From: Rhizobium terrae
Lineage (GTDB): Bacteria; Pseudomonadota; Alphaproteobacteria; Rhizobiales; Rhizobiaceae
DNA length: 64,000 nucleotides
Reading direction: 5' to 3'
NCBI RefSeq assembly: GCF_003425685.1
Contig: NZ_QJKM01000024.1
Span: 1-64,000 of the forward strand
The position numbers and the translations under genes are program-made. Position 1 is the stretch's first letter, and the number at the start of each line of letters is the position of its first letter. Under the pieces are notes generated by a model, which saw only the letters and a program-made list of their open reading frames with translations, searched no databases and was not told the origin of the DNA. Positions 50,084-58,824 of the stretch are shown piece by piece.

Positions 50084-50788
50084 TTACAAGCGCGTCTCGT
50101 GATTCATCCAGCGCTGTTTGGATTCCTCCAGATGCGCATGCATCATCGCCTGCGCCAGAAGCGGGTTGCGGGCTTCGAGCGCCGCATAGATCGCCTCGTG
50201 TTCGGCAAGAGCGGAACTCCAGGTCTCCGGCGTTTCGAAACGCACGCGGATCTGCGCCGAAAGCGGGCTGTGCCGTTCGTCGAAAAGGTCGCCGACGATA
50301 TGCGCCAGCACCGAATTGCCGGATTGGTTGGCGATCGTCAGATGGAAGAGCCGATCGAGATCGAGGGGCTTGCGGCCCTCGGCGATCTCCACCCGCATCT
50401 GGTCGAGCACCTGCCCCAGCGCCTTCAGCATGTCGGCGGTGACTTTCGCCGCGGCCTGAAGGATCACCGCGCCTTCGACGGTGGCGCGCGCCTGCATCAA
50501 TTCCAGCGGGCTCTCGCCCATCGAACCGGTCTGCCACTGGCGGCGGTCGGGCTCGGCGGTCACATAGATGCCCGAACCCATGCGGATCTCGACGCTGCCT
50601 TCGATTTCGAGCGCGATCAGCGCCTCGCGGAGCGACGGGCGCGACACGCCGAGCTGCTGAGCAAGCTCTCGCTCTGCCGGCAGCCGTGCCCCCGGCACGA
50701 GCTGGCCGCTCTGGATCAGCCCGCGGATCTGGTCGGCCACCTGCTGATAGAGCCGCCTCGGCTCCGCCGCCTTGATCGTATTGTTCAT
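50084..50788 (-). CDS. FadR-type GntR transcriptional regulator
   Basis: A 234-residue regulator. The N-terminal winged helix LYQQVADQIRGLIQSGQLVP...LPAERELAQQLGVSRPSLRE is followed by an FCD effector domain with metal-site-like DLDRLFHLTIANQSGN and HLEESKQRW. It is in the same operon as the UxaA-type gene (28-bp gap). It lies divergent to the sugar importer and probably controls both sides through the dyads at 50821 and 50951. The effector is probably a cluster intermediate. Confidence 0.93.
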   Translation of the reverse strand: MNNTIKAAEPRRLYQQVADQIRGLIQSGQLVPGARLPAERELAQQLGVSRPSLREALIALEIEGSVEIRMGSGIYVTAEPDRRQWQTGSMGESPLELMQARATVEGAVILQAAAKVTADMLKALGQVLDQMRVEIAEGRKPLDLDRLFHLTIANQSGNSVLAHIVGDLFDERHSPLSAQIRVRFETPETWSSALAEHEAIYAALEARNPLLAQAMMHAHLEESKQRWMNHETRL

Positions 50789-50820
50789 GGATTTTTTCGA
50801 AGTCCCAAGAATGTGGCCTT

Positions 50821-50833
50821 ACCATAACATGGT
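50821..50833. promoter_or_regulatory. Candidate GntR operator, copy 1
   Basis: ACCATAACATGGT, a 13-bp dyad 33 bp upstream of the gntR start. A second similar dyad lies at 50951 in the same divergent gap. Confidence 0.45.
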
Positions 50834-50950
50834 CATATTGGAGAGCAAGATGTAAATCACCGGGTTGAAATACAACATTTTTTGCAGATTTCCTCGCCAT
50901 CGCAGCAGGCATTGCGCTCTACGCGCTCTCCTTCGATAAAAATTGGCTTG

Positions 50951-50963
50951 ACCAGTTTATGGT
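50951..50963. promoter_or_regulatory. Candidate GntR operator, copy 2
   Basis: ACCAGTTTATGGT, the same ACCA-N5-TGGT arrangement as copy 1, 87 bp before the ABC ATPase start. Two spaced copies allow looping or independent control of each side. Confidence 0.4.
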
Positions 50964-51049
50964 GTCGGTTTACGGATTGGTCAGGCCAGCGGGAGGAGCC
51001 GTCGGCAGATTGGGGCTGGAGTGCCCAAGGGGGAAGGACGGGAGGAAGA

Positions 51050-52651
51050 ATGGAAAATCGGTCGGCCGATGCCCGTCAGACTGCGCATGGCGCCGCCATG
51101 GCGAGCGGCCACGGCGTGCCGGCTTCCGGTGATGTCCCTCTCCTTCGGCTCGACAATATCAGCAAGGAATTTCCGGGCGTCCGGGCGCTTTCCAACGTGC
51201 ATTTCGACCTGCGCCGCGGTGAAGTGCACGCAGTCTGCGGTGAAAACGGCGCGGGCAAGTCGACCCTGATGAAGATCATCAGCGGCGTCTATCAGCCGAG
51301 CGCCGGAACCATCGTCTACAAGGGTGCCGAGCGGCAGTTTTCCTCGACGCGGGAATCCGAAGCGGCCGGTATCGCCATCATCCATCAGGAACTCAACCTC
51401 ATCCCACACCTCTCGGTAGCGGAAAACATCTATCTCGCCCGCGAACCCCGAAAAGGTTTTCTCGTCGACCGCAGGAAGCTGCGCGCCGATGCCAAACGCT
51501 GCCTCGACCGTCTGGGAGTCGACATCGACCCCGACCGGCCGGTGCGGGGCCTTTCGGTTGCCCGATGCCAGATGGTGGAGATCGCCAAGGCGCTGTCGCT
51601 CGACGCGGAAGTGCTGATCATGGACGAGCCGACCTCCTCGCTGACAGAGCAGGAGACACGGCTCCTCTTCAAGGTGATCCGCGACCTGAAGGCTTCGGGC
51701 GTCGGCATCGTCTATATCTCGCACCGGCTGGACGAGATGGCCGAGATCGTCGACCGTGTCACCGTGCTGCGCGACGGGCGCTACATCTCGACCGACGATT
51801 TTTCCGCGACCAGCATCGATGCGATCGTCTCGAAAATGGTCGGCCGGTCGCTGGAGGAGAAGTTTCCCGATCGTACCTCGGTGCCGGGCGACGAAATCAT
51901 CCTATCCGCCGAGAGGCTTACCCGCGCCGGCGTCTTCCGGGATGTCTCCTTCACGCTCCGCCGCGGCGAAATCCTCGGCTTTGCCGGGCTGATGGGCGCC
52001 GGGCGCACGGAAGTCGCCCGTGCCATCTTCGGCGCCGATCCGCTGGATGCCGGCATGGTCACCCTGCACGGTCAGGCGCTGTCGATCACCTCCCCGCGCG
52101 ACGCAATCGCCGCTGGCATCGCCTATCTCTCCGAAGACCGGAAGGCGCAGGGGCTGGCGATCAAGATGCCGGTCGACGCCAACATGACGCTGGCGAACAC
52201 GGAAGCAGTGTCGAACCGGTTCGGGCTGATCGACTTTGCCAAACATGCCAAGGTCGCCAAGGAGTATGTGGATCTCCTCAACGTCCGCACGCCGTCGCTG
52301 AAACAGCCGGTGCGGCTCCTCTCCGGCGGCAACCAGCAGAAGATCATCATCGGCAAATGGCTGTTCCGGCAGTCGAAGGTTCTGTTCTTCGACGAGCCGA
52401 CGCGCGGCATCGATGTCGGCGCCAAACTCGCCATCTACCGGATCATGGACGAACTTGCCGCAAACGGCATCGGCGTCGTGCTGATCAGCTCCGAATTGCC
52501 GGAAATCCTCGGCATGACGGACCGCGTCGCGGTTTTCCATCAGGGCCGCATCACCGGCGTGCTCGAGACCAAAAAGACGACCCAGGAAGAGATCATGCGA
52601 TACGCCTCCGGCTACGGGCCAGCGGGCGCAATGAGGAATGCCCATGGCTGA
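51050..52651 (+). CDS. Ribose-type sugar ABC transporter ATP-binding protein (fused domains)
   Basis: A 533-residue duplicated ATPase (RbsA/AraG/XylG class). The first half has VCGENGAGKSTLMKIISGVY (Walker A), LSVARCQMVEIAKALS in the signature position and LIMDEPTSSLT (Walker B). The second half has GLMGAGRTEVARAIFGAD, LLSGGNQQKIIIGKWLFRQS and FFDEPTRGIDVG. It powers import of the cluster's sugar together with the permease and binding protein. Its 3' end overlaps the permease by 8 bp. Confidence 0.96.
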   Translation: MENRSADARQTAHGAAMASGHGVPASGDVPLLRLDNISKEFPGVRALSNVHFDLRRGEVHAVCGENGAGKSTLMKIISGVYQPSAGTIVYKGAERQFSSTRESEAAGIAIIHQELNLIPHLSVAENIYLAREPRKGFLVDRRKLRADAKRCLDRLGVDIDPDRPVRGLSVARCQMVEIAKALSLDAEVLIMDEPTSSLTEQETRLLFKVIRDLKASGVGIVYISHRLDEMAEIVDRVTVLRDGRYISTDDFSATSIDAIVSKMVGRSLEEKFPDRTSVPGDEIILSAERLTRAGVFRDVSFTLRRGEILGFAGLMGAGRTEVARAIFGADPLDAGMVTLHGQALSITSPRDAIAAGIAYLSEDRKAQGLAIKMPVDANMTLANTEAVSNRFGLIDFAKHAKVAKEYVDLLNVRTPSLKQPVRLLSGGNQQKIIIGKWLFRQSKVLFFDEPTRGIDVGAKLAIYRIMDELAANGIGVVLISSELPEILGMTDRVAVFHQGRITGVLETKKTTQEEIMRYASGYGPAGAMRNAHG

Positions 52652-53672
52652 GATCACCGAAGTCTCCAAGCAGAAGAGCGGCGCGCTCAGCGACCGAAAG
52701 AAGGACATCATCCAGAAATTCGCGGCGCTCGGCAGCCTGTTCATGCTGATCGCCGTATTTTCCGCCACCAGCAGCGCCTTCTTCACCATCGACAACGGCA
52801 TGACGGTAGCGCTGCAGGTCACCTCGATCGCCTTTCTCGGCATCGGCGCCACCTGCGTCATCATCACCGGCGGCATCGATCTTTCGGTCGGCTCCGTGCT
52901 GGCGCTCGCTGGCGTGGTCGCGGCACTTGCGGTCAAGGATTACGGCATGCCGGTCTGGCTCGGCATGATCATCGGCATCCTGACCGGCTCGATCTGCGGC
53001 TTCATCAACGGCTTGCTCGTGACGAAGATGAAATTGCCGCCGTTCATCGCCACGCTCGGCATGATGATGATCGCCCGCGGCGTGGCGCTGCAGATCACCG
53101 GCGCGCGGGCCGTCTCGGGTCTCGGCGAATCCTTCGGCGAACTCGGCAACGGCTCCCTGCTCAGGATCGTCAATATCGGCGACGACGGTTTTCCGACGGT
53201 CGTCTTTCCGGGCATCCCCTATCCGGTCATCCTGATGATATTAATCGCGCTTGCCGTTTCCTTCATGCTGAATCGTTCCGTGCTCGGCAGGCATATCTAT
53301 GCGGTGGGCTCGAATGCGGATGCGGCGCGGCTTTCCGGCGTCAATGTCAGCCGCATCGTCAGTTTCACCTATGTGCTCTCCGGCACGCTCGCCGGCCTCA
53401 CCGGCTGCGTGCTGATGTCGCGCCTCGTCACCGCCCAGCCGAACGAGGGCGTGATGTACGAACTCGACGCGATCGCCAGCGCCGTCATCGGCGGCACGTC
53501 GCTGATCGGCGGGGTGGGCACGATTTCCGGTACGGCGATCGGCGCCTTCGTGATCGGCATCCTGCGCAACGGATTGAACATGAACGGCGTCTCCGCCTTC
53601 ACCCAGCAGATCATCATCGGCCTCGTCATCCTGGTCACCGTCTGGATCGACCAGCTGCGCAACCGCCGCTGA
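52644..53672 (+). CDS. Ribose-type sugar ABC transporter permease
   Basis: A 342-residue inner-membrane permease with about ten TM helices. It has the family blocks IITGGIDLSVGSVLALAGVV, GLLVTKMKLPPFIATLGMMM, RLSGVNVSRIVSFTYVLSG and GTSLIGGVGTISGTAIGAFV (RbsC/BPD_transp_2). It forms the importer channel with the ATPase and the periplasmic binding protein encoded next. Confidence 0.96.
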   Translation: MAEITEVSKQKSGALSDRKKDIIQKFAALGSLFMLIAVFSATSSAFFTIDNGMTVALQVTSIAFLGIGATCVIITGGIDLSVGSVLALAGVVAALAVKDYGMPVWLGMIIGILTGSICGFINGLLVTKMKLPPFIATLGMMMIARGVALQITGARAVSGLGESFGELGNGSLLRIVNIGDDGFPTVVFPGIPYPVILMILIALAVSFMLNRSVLGRHIYAVGSNADAARLSGVNVSRIVSFTYVLSGTLAGLTGCVLMSRLVTAQPNEGVMYELDAIASAVIGGTSLIGGVGTISGTAIGAFVIGILRNGLNMNGVSAFTQQIIIGLVILVTVWIDQLRNRR

Positions 53673-53771
53673 AGGAAGGGCACGCGGACCTTATCCGCGA
53701 AAACTCTTGGGGCGCGCGCAGAGGAGCGCGCCTCGCAAAACCGGCCGGTGAGGCCATCAGAGGAGGAAGAC

Positions 53772-54713
53772 ATGAAAAAGCTTGCTGCCGCACTGCTGAC
53801 GACTGCGATGACACTCATCGCCGCTTCGGCAAATGCCGGCGAAATCGCCGTCATCGTGAAGACCGTCAACTCGACCTTCTGGCAAAACGTCCAGAAGGGC
53901 GCCGATGCCGCCATCAAGTCGGACGGCAAGGGCAATACGATGACCTTCCAGGGTCCGGCCGCCGAATCCGCCATCGCCGACCAGGTCAACATGGTCGAAA
54001 ACGCCGTCAACCGTAAGGTCTCGGCGATCGTTCTTGCCCCGTCCGATCCGGACGCGCTGGTTCCGGCCGTCAAGAAGGCCTGGGAAGCCCGCATTCCGGT
54101 CGTCATCATCGACTCGATGCTCGCCAAGAGCGCCGAGCAGTATTACCAGTCCTTCCTCGCCACCGATAACAAGAAGGCCGGCGAACTGGCCGCCAAGGCG
54201 CTGATCGACAAGGTCGGCAAAGAAGGCAAGATCGCCGTCATGTCCTACGTAGCAGGCGCCGGTTCGGAAATCGGCCGCGTCGGCGGCTTCACCGACTATA
54301 TCAAGGCGAATTCCAAGCTCACGATCGTCGGCCCGTTCTACTCGCAGTCCCAGATGGCGACGGCGCTGAACCAGACGACCGACGTTCTGGCCGCCAATTC
54401 CGATCTCAAGGGCATCTTCGGCGCCAACGAGCCGACCGCAATCGGCATGGGCCGCGCGCTGAAGCAGTCGGGCAAGGCAGGCAAGGTCGTAGCGATCGGC
54501 TTCGATGGCAATCAGGACCTTCAGGAATTCGTCAAGGACGGCACGCTCGGCGCGATCGCCGTGCAGGGCTCGTTCCAGATGGGCGAACTCGGCGTGAAGA
54601 CCGTGCTGAAGATCATGAATAAGGAAAAGGTCGAAAAATTCGTCGATACCGGTGTCGTCGTCGTGACGAAGGACAATATCGACAAGCCGGAAGCCAAGAA
54701 CGTACTCTACTAA
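53772..54713 (+). CDS. Periplasmic sugar-binding protein
   Basis: A 313-residue Peripla_BP_4 (RbsB-like) protein. The signal peptide is cleaved near SANAG (22). GEIAVIVKTVNSTFWQNVQK opens the first lobe; IVLAPSDPDALVPAVKKAWE and IDSMLAKSAEQYYQSFLATD follow; GFDGNQDLQEFVKDGTLGAI lies in the second lobe. It delivers the sugar to the importer. The gene follows the permease by 99 bp and has the strong SD AGGAGG. Likely ligand: L-fucose or a related sugar, from context. Confidence 0.95.
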   Translation: MKKLAAALLTTAMTLIAASANAGEIAVIVKTVNSTFWQNVQKGADAAIKSDGKGNTMTFQGPAAESAIADQVNMVENAVNRKVSAIVLAPSDPDALVPAVKKAWEARIPVVIIDSMLAKSAEQYYQSFLATDNKKAGELAAKALIDKVGKEGKIAVMSYVAGAGSEIGRVGGFTDYIKANSKLTIVGPFYSQSQMATALNQTTDVLAANSDLKGIFGANEPTAIGMGRALKQSGKAGKVVAIGFDGNQDLQEFVKDGTLGAIAVQGSFQMGELGVKTVLKIMNKEKVEKFVDTGVVVVTKDNIDKPEAKNVLY

Positions 54714-54781
54714 GAATACCCCGGCGGGCGCGCATCGCGAATGGTGTGCGCCCGCATCAACTATATTCCAGGGAATTTCCA

Positions 54782-55795
54782 ATGAACGTCGCCGACCGCC
54801 GCAAGCTTCCCCGCGCAGATGTCGAACTGACCCTCGTGGGTCTCGGCTGCGCGCAGATGGGCAATCTGTACCGCCGCACCTCCTACGCGGAATCGGCCGG
54901 CGCGTTTAATGCGGCGTGGGATGCGGGCATCCGTTATTACGACACCGCGCCCTTCTACGGTTACACCCGCTCGGAACGCCGGCTCGGAACGATGCTGACC
55001 GACAAGCCACGCGCCGACTACGTGCTCTCGACCAAGGTCGGCCGCGTGATGGTGCCGGACGAGACGGTGGGCTTAGAAGAAGACAGCTATCTCGACCCGC
55101 TGCCCTTCCGGCCGAAATACGATTATTCCTATGACGGCATCATGCGGTCCTTCGAGGCAAGCCAGCAGCGGCTCGGCATCCTGAAGCCCGATATCCTCTA
55201 CATCCACGATATCGGCAGCATGACCCATAAGGACAAGCACCAGCACTACTGGCAGCAGCTGACGGATGGCGGCGGCTTCAAGGCACTCGGCGAACTCCGT
55301 TCGCAGAGACTTACAAAGGCTATCGGCCTCGGCGTCAACGAGTGGGAAATCGTCGCCGATGCGATGAAGGTTTTCGATATCGACTGCGCCATGCTGGCCG
55401 GCCGCTATACGTTGCTCGAACAGAAGAGCCTCGCCTTCATGGATGATTGCGCGGCCAAGGGTGTCGGCATCGTCATCGCCGGTCCGTTCAATTCCGGCCT
55501 GCTCGCCGGCAATCGTAAGTTCAATTATCAGGATGCGCCGGCCGAAATCCTGGCGCAGCTCGACACCTTGAACGAAGCCTGCGCGGCGGAAGGCGTCTCC
55601 ATCCAGGCTGCGGCGCTGCAATTCCCGCTCGCCCATCCGGCTGTCGTCACCGTCGTTTCCGGCGCCCGCACCGCCGAGCAGATCACCTCCAACGTCAAAT
55701 GGTTCTCCGAAGAGATTCCGGCCTCCTTCTGGCAGACGCTCAAATTAAAGGGTCTTATCGCCGACGGAGCCCCGATCCCCGGCGCAGGAGCCTGA
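54782..55795 (+). CDS. Aldo/keto reductase, L-fucose (D-threo-aldose) 1-dehydrogenase type
   Basis: A 337-residue AKR. The active-site tetrad is apparent: Asp in GIRYYDTAPFYGYTRSERRL (with the Tyr), Lys in YVLSTKVGRVM and His in DILYIHDIGS. It resembles pyridoxal 4-dehydrogenase and D-threo-aldose 1-dehydrogenases that oxidise L-fucose, L-galactose and D-arabinose to lactones. As the first enzyme after the importer, it would produce the aldonolactone hydrolysed by the next gene product (3 bp away). Confidence 0.88.
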   Translation: MNVADRRKLPRADVELTLVGLGCAQMGNLYRRTSYAESAGAFNAAWDAGIRYYDTAPFYGYTRSERRLGTMLTDKPRADYVLSTKVGRVMVPDETVGLEEDSYLDPLPFRPKYDYSYDGIMRSFEASQQRLGILKPDILYIHDIGSMTHKDKHQHYWQQLTDGGGFKALGELRSQRLTKAIGLGVNEWEIVADAMKVFDIDCAMLAGRYTLLEQKSLAFMDDCAAKGVGIVIAGPFNSGLLAGNRKFNYQDAPAEILAQLDTLNEACAAEGVSIQAAALQFPLAHPAVVTVVSGARTAEQITSNVKWFSEEIPASFWQTLKLKGLIADGAPIPGAGA

Positions 55796-55798
55796 TCG

Positions 55799-56617
55799 AT
55801 GCGGATCGACGCGCACCAGCATTTCTGGCGGATCGCCGACCGGGTGGGCCAATGGCCGCCGGCGGAGCTCGCGGCCATCCACCGGGATTTCATGCCGGAT
55901 GACATGCAGCCGCTTCTCAAGGAAGCCGGTGTCGACGGCACGGTGCTGGTGCAGACGATGGAAACGCAAGCGGATACCGCCTTCATGCTGGATCTAGCAG
56001 ACAGAATTCCGTTCATTCTCGGCGTCGTCGGCTGGACGGATATGAAGGCCACGGATGCGTCTGCCAATATCGCCCGGCTGGCTCAGCATCCGAAGCTCAA
56101 GGGCTTTCGGCCGATGCTGCAGGATCTTGCCGACGACCGGTGGATTGACGATCCTGCACTCGATGCAGCCGTCGCGGCGATGATCAAGCAAGGGCTCGTT
56201 TTCGACGCACTGGTTCTGCCGCGCCATCTCGATGCGCTGTGGAGTTTCGCCCGCCGTCATCCGGAACTGCCCATCGTCGTCGACCACGGCGCCAAACCGC
56301 CGATCGCGGAAGGCCGGTTCATCGGCTGGTATGCTCATATGAAGGCGTTGGCCGAACTGCCGAACCTTCATTGCAAGCTTTCAGGCCTGCTGACCGAGGC
56401 AGGAGACCAGAAACCGCAGGCGGTGCGCCCTTATGCCGAAACCATATTCGATCTGTTCGGCCCCGAACGGGTGATCTGGGGCAGCGACTGGCCGGTTCTC
56501 AGGCTCGCCGGTGAATACCACGCCTGGCTGGAACAGTGCCTCGACATCGTGCCGGCCGACGATCATGCCGACGTCTTCGGCGGCAATGCCCAGCGTTTCT
56601 ACAAGCTCGGAGCGTAA
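55799..56617 (+). CDS. Amidohydrolase, L-fuconolactonase type
   Basis: A 272-residue TIM-barrel amidohydrolase_2. It starts MRIDAHQHFWRIADRVGQWP with the metal His-x-His. Then FVLGVVGW-like ILGVVGWTDM, ELPIVVDHGAKPPI (metal His), NLHCKLSGLLTEAG and RVIWGSDWPVLRLAG (catalytic Asp) follow. The family opens L-fucono- or L-rhamnono-1,4-lactone to the acid. It is in the same operon as the AKR gene. Confidence 0.9.
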   Translation: MRIDAHQHFWRIADRVGQWPPAELAAIHRDFMPDDMQPLLKEAGVDGTVLVQTMETQADTAFMLDLADRIPFILGVVGWTDMKATDASANIARLAQHPKLKGFRPMLQDLADDRWIDDPALDAAVAAMIKQGLVFDALVLPRHLDALWSFARRHPELPIVVDHGAKPPIAEGRFIGWYAHMKALAELPNLHCKLSGLLTEAGDQKPQAVRPYAETIFDLFGPERVIWGSDWPVLRLAGEYHAWLEQCLDIVPADDHADVFGGNAQRFYKLGA

Positions 56618-56621
56618 ATTC

Positions 56622-57629
56622 ATGCTGACAATCATCTGCGACGCCCCCGGCAGGCTTTCTGCTATCGACCGGCCGAAGCCGCTCCGCAACGAAGGCGAGG
56701 TGCTGGTGAAGCTGCGCCGCATCGGCGTCTGCGGCACCGACCTGCATATCTTCACCGGCAACCAGCCCTATCTCTCCTATCCCCGCGTGATGGGCCATGA
56801 ACTGGCGGCGACGGTCGAGGAGGCCCCGGCCGGGAGCCGGCTGGAAGCCGGCGATACCGTCTCGATCATGCCCTACATCTCCTGCGGCCACTGCAGTGCC
56901 TGCGCTAAGGGCAAGACGAATTGCTGCCGCAATATCGGCGTGCTCGGCGTGCATCGCGACGGCGGCATGACGGAATATCTGAGCCTGCCGGAAGAATTCG
57001 TGCTGAAGGCGGAGGGCCTTTCCGTCGATCAGGCGGCGATGGTGGAATTCCTGGCGATCGGCGCCCATGCGGTGGCCCGCGCCCGCGTGGAGCCCGGCCA
57101 GAAGGTGCTGGTGACCGGTGCGGGTCCGATCGGCCTTGCGGTGGCGATCTTCGCCATGCTCGACGGCGGCGAGGTGACGCTGCTCGACGGCCGCGCCGAC
57201 CGTCTGGATTTCGGCCGCGACCATCTCGGCATCACGTCCGCCGTGCACGTCGGCACCAGCGACCAGGATCAACTCTCGGCCATCACCAATGGCGATTTCT
57301 TCGATGTGGTGTTCGACGCGACCGGCAACCCGAAGGCGATCGAGCGCGGTTTCGGCTTCGTGGCGCATGGCGGCAGCTATGTGCTCGTGTCGATCGTTTC
57401 CAGCGACATCACCTTTTCCGACCCGGAATTCCACAAGCGCGAGACCACCCTGCTCGGCAGCCGCAACGCCACACGCACGGATTTCGAACGGGTGATGCAG
57501 GCGATGCGCGACGGCAAGATCCCCGCGGCGCTGATCACCCATAGAATAGCGCTCACCGACGTGCCGGAGCGCTTTGCCGGGTTGACCGATCCGGAGGCCG
57601 GCGTGGTCAAGGCCCTGATCGAGGTTTGA
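56622..57629 (+). CDS. Zinc-dependent alcohol dehydrogenase, L-galactonate 5-dehydrogenase (LgoD)-like
   Basis: A 335-residue MDR enzyme. Catalytic-zinc ligands lie in IGVCGTDLHIFTGNQPYLSY and GHEL. The structural-zinc loop is CGHCSACAKGKTNCC. The NAD motif is VTGAGPIGLAVAIF. The GNQPYLSYPRVMGHE and SDPEFHKRETTLLGSRNAT blocks closely match what I recall of E. coli LgoD (YjjN), which oxidises L-galactonate to D-tagaturonate. That assignment is inference. A plain sugar dehydrogenase role is possible. It starts 4 bp after the lactonase gene. Confidence 0.82.
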   Translation: MLTIICDAPGRLSAIDRPKPLRNEGEVLVKLRRIGVCGTDLHIFTGNQPYLSYPRVMGHELAATVEEAPAGSRLEAGDTVSIMPYISCGHCSACAKGKTNCCRNIGVLGVHRDGGMTEYLSLPEEFVLKAEGLSVDQAAMVEFLAIGAHAVARARVEPGQKVLVTGAGPIGLAVAIFAMLDGGEVTLLDGRADRLDFGRDHLGITSAVHVGTSDQDQLSAITNGDFFDVVFDATGNPKAIERGFGFVAHGGSYVLVSIVSSDITFSDPEFHKRETTLLGSRNATRTDFERVMQAMRDGKIPAALITHRIALTDVPERFAGLTDPEAGVVKALIEV

Positions 57630-57639
57630 GGAGAAGAAC

Positions 57640-57969
57640 ATGAAGCGCATGGGGATGATGATCGGCGTAGCACCTGGCATGGTGGCGGAATACAAGCGGC
57701 TGCATGCCGCCGTCTGGCCGGAAGTGCTCGACCTCATCACCCGCTGCAACATCAGGAACTATACGATCTTCCTCCGCGAACCGGAGAACCTCCTGTTCGG
57801 CACCTGGGAATATCACGGCACCGATTTCGAGGCCGACATGGCGAAAATGGCCGCTGATCCGAAAAACCAGGAATGGTGGGCCTTCACCATCCCTTGCCAG
57901 AAGCCGCTGGAAAGCCGCAAGGAAGGAGAGTGGTGGGCGATGATGGAAGAAGTCTTCCACCTGGATTGA
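57640..57969 (+). CDS. L-rhamnose/L-fucose mutarotase family protein
   Basis: A 109-residue RhaM-type protein (DUF718 fold). It has MGMMIGVAPGMVAEYKRLHA with the conserved VWPEVLDLI, IFLREPENLLFGTWEYHG and the ending EWWAMMEEVFHLD. The family interconverts sugar anomers to speed flux into the dehydrogenase. Context indicates L-fucose (or L-galactose) as substrate. Confidence 0.9.
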   Translation: MKRMGMMIGVAPGMVAEYKRLHAAVWPEVLDLITRCNIRNYTIFLREPENLLFGTWEYHGTDFEADMAKMAADPKNQEWWAFTIPCQKPLESRKEGEWWAMMEEVFHLD

Positions 57970-58033
57970 GGAATTCCTCAATCGGACTGAGGCCGGCTCG
58001 ACGGGCGGCACCGCATCAATTCGAGGACAAGAC

Positions 58034-58780
58034 ATGACGATCAGACTGGATGGAAAAACCGCACTCGTGACCGCCGCCGGCCAGGGCATCGGCCGCGCCG
58101 CGGCCCTCGCCTTCGCCGAGGCTGGTGCCAAGGTTTATGCAACCGATATCAACGAGACGCTGCTCGCCGCCCTGCCGAAGCTCGACAACCTGACGGCCGG
58201 AAAACTCGACGTTCTGGACGAGGCCGCCGTCAACGCTTTCGTCGAGAAGATCGGCACCGTGGACATCCTGTTCAACTGCGCCGGCTTCGTGCATGCCGGC
58301 TCCATCCTCGAAATGCAGGACAGCGATTTCGACTTTGCGCTGGATCTCAACGTCCGCTCGATGATCCGCACCATCCGCGCCGTGCTGCCGGGCATGCTGG
58401 CGAAAAAGGACGGCGCGATCGTCAACATGTCGTCGGTCGCCTCCAGCATCAAGGGCGTGCCGAACCGCTTCGCCTATGGCGTCACCAAGGCGGCCGTGCT
58501 CGGCCTCACCAAATCCGTTGCCGCCGACTACGTGACGCAGGGAATCCGCTGCAACGCGATCTGCCCCGGCACCGTCGAAAGCCCGTCGCTGCAGGACCGC
58601 ATGAGGGCCCAAGGGGAGGCTATGGGCGATTATGAGACCGCCCGCACCGCCTTCATCGCCCGCCAGCCGATGGGCCGGTTCGGCACGCCGGAGGAGATCG
58701 CCGAACTCGCCGTCTATCTCGCCGGCGCGACCTATACGTCAGGCCAGGCTTACGCCATCGACGGCGGCTGGACCATCTGA
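58034..58780 (+). CDS. SDR, 2-keto-3-deoxy-L-fuconate dehydrogenase type
   Basis: A 248-residue SDR. The cofactor motif is VTAAGQGIGRAAALAFAEAG, with FNCAGFVHAG, Ser in VNMSSVASSIKGVP, the YGVTK active site, and the PGTVESPSLQDRM tail typical of the 2-keto-3-deoxy-L-fuconate dehydrogenase/BDH2 group. It oxidises the product of L-fuconate dehydratase to 2,4-diketo-3-deoxy-L-fuconate. Confidence 0.9.
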   Translation: MTIRLDGKTALVTAAGQGIGRAAALAFAEAGAKVYATDINETLLAALPKLDNLTAGKLDVLDEAAVNAFVEKIGTVDILFNCAGFVHAGSILEMQDSDFDFALDLNVRSMIRTIRAVLPGMLAKKDGAIVNMSSVASSIKGVPNRFAYGVTKAAVLGLTKSVAADYVTQGIRCNAICPGTVESPSLQDRMRAQGEAMGDYETARTAFIARQPMGRFGTPEEIAELAVYLAGATYTSGQAYAIDGGWTI

Positions 58781-58824
58781 TCCCTTCTTGGCCGCCCTGC
58801 GGCTGATCCCACCAAGAGAACACC

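Noticed and set aside
48448-50442. 664-codon plus-strand frame over the UxaA and GntR genes
   Set aside because: Antisense shadow; both minus-strand genes carry clear family motifs.
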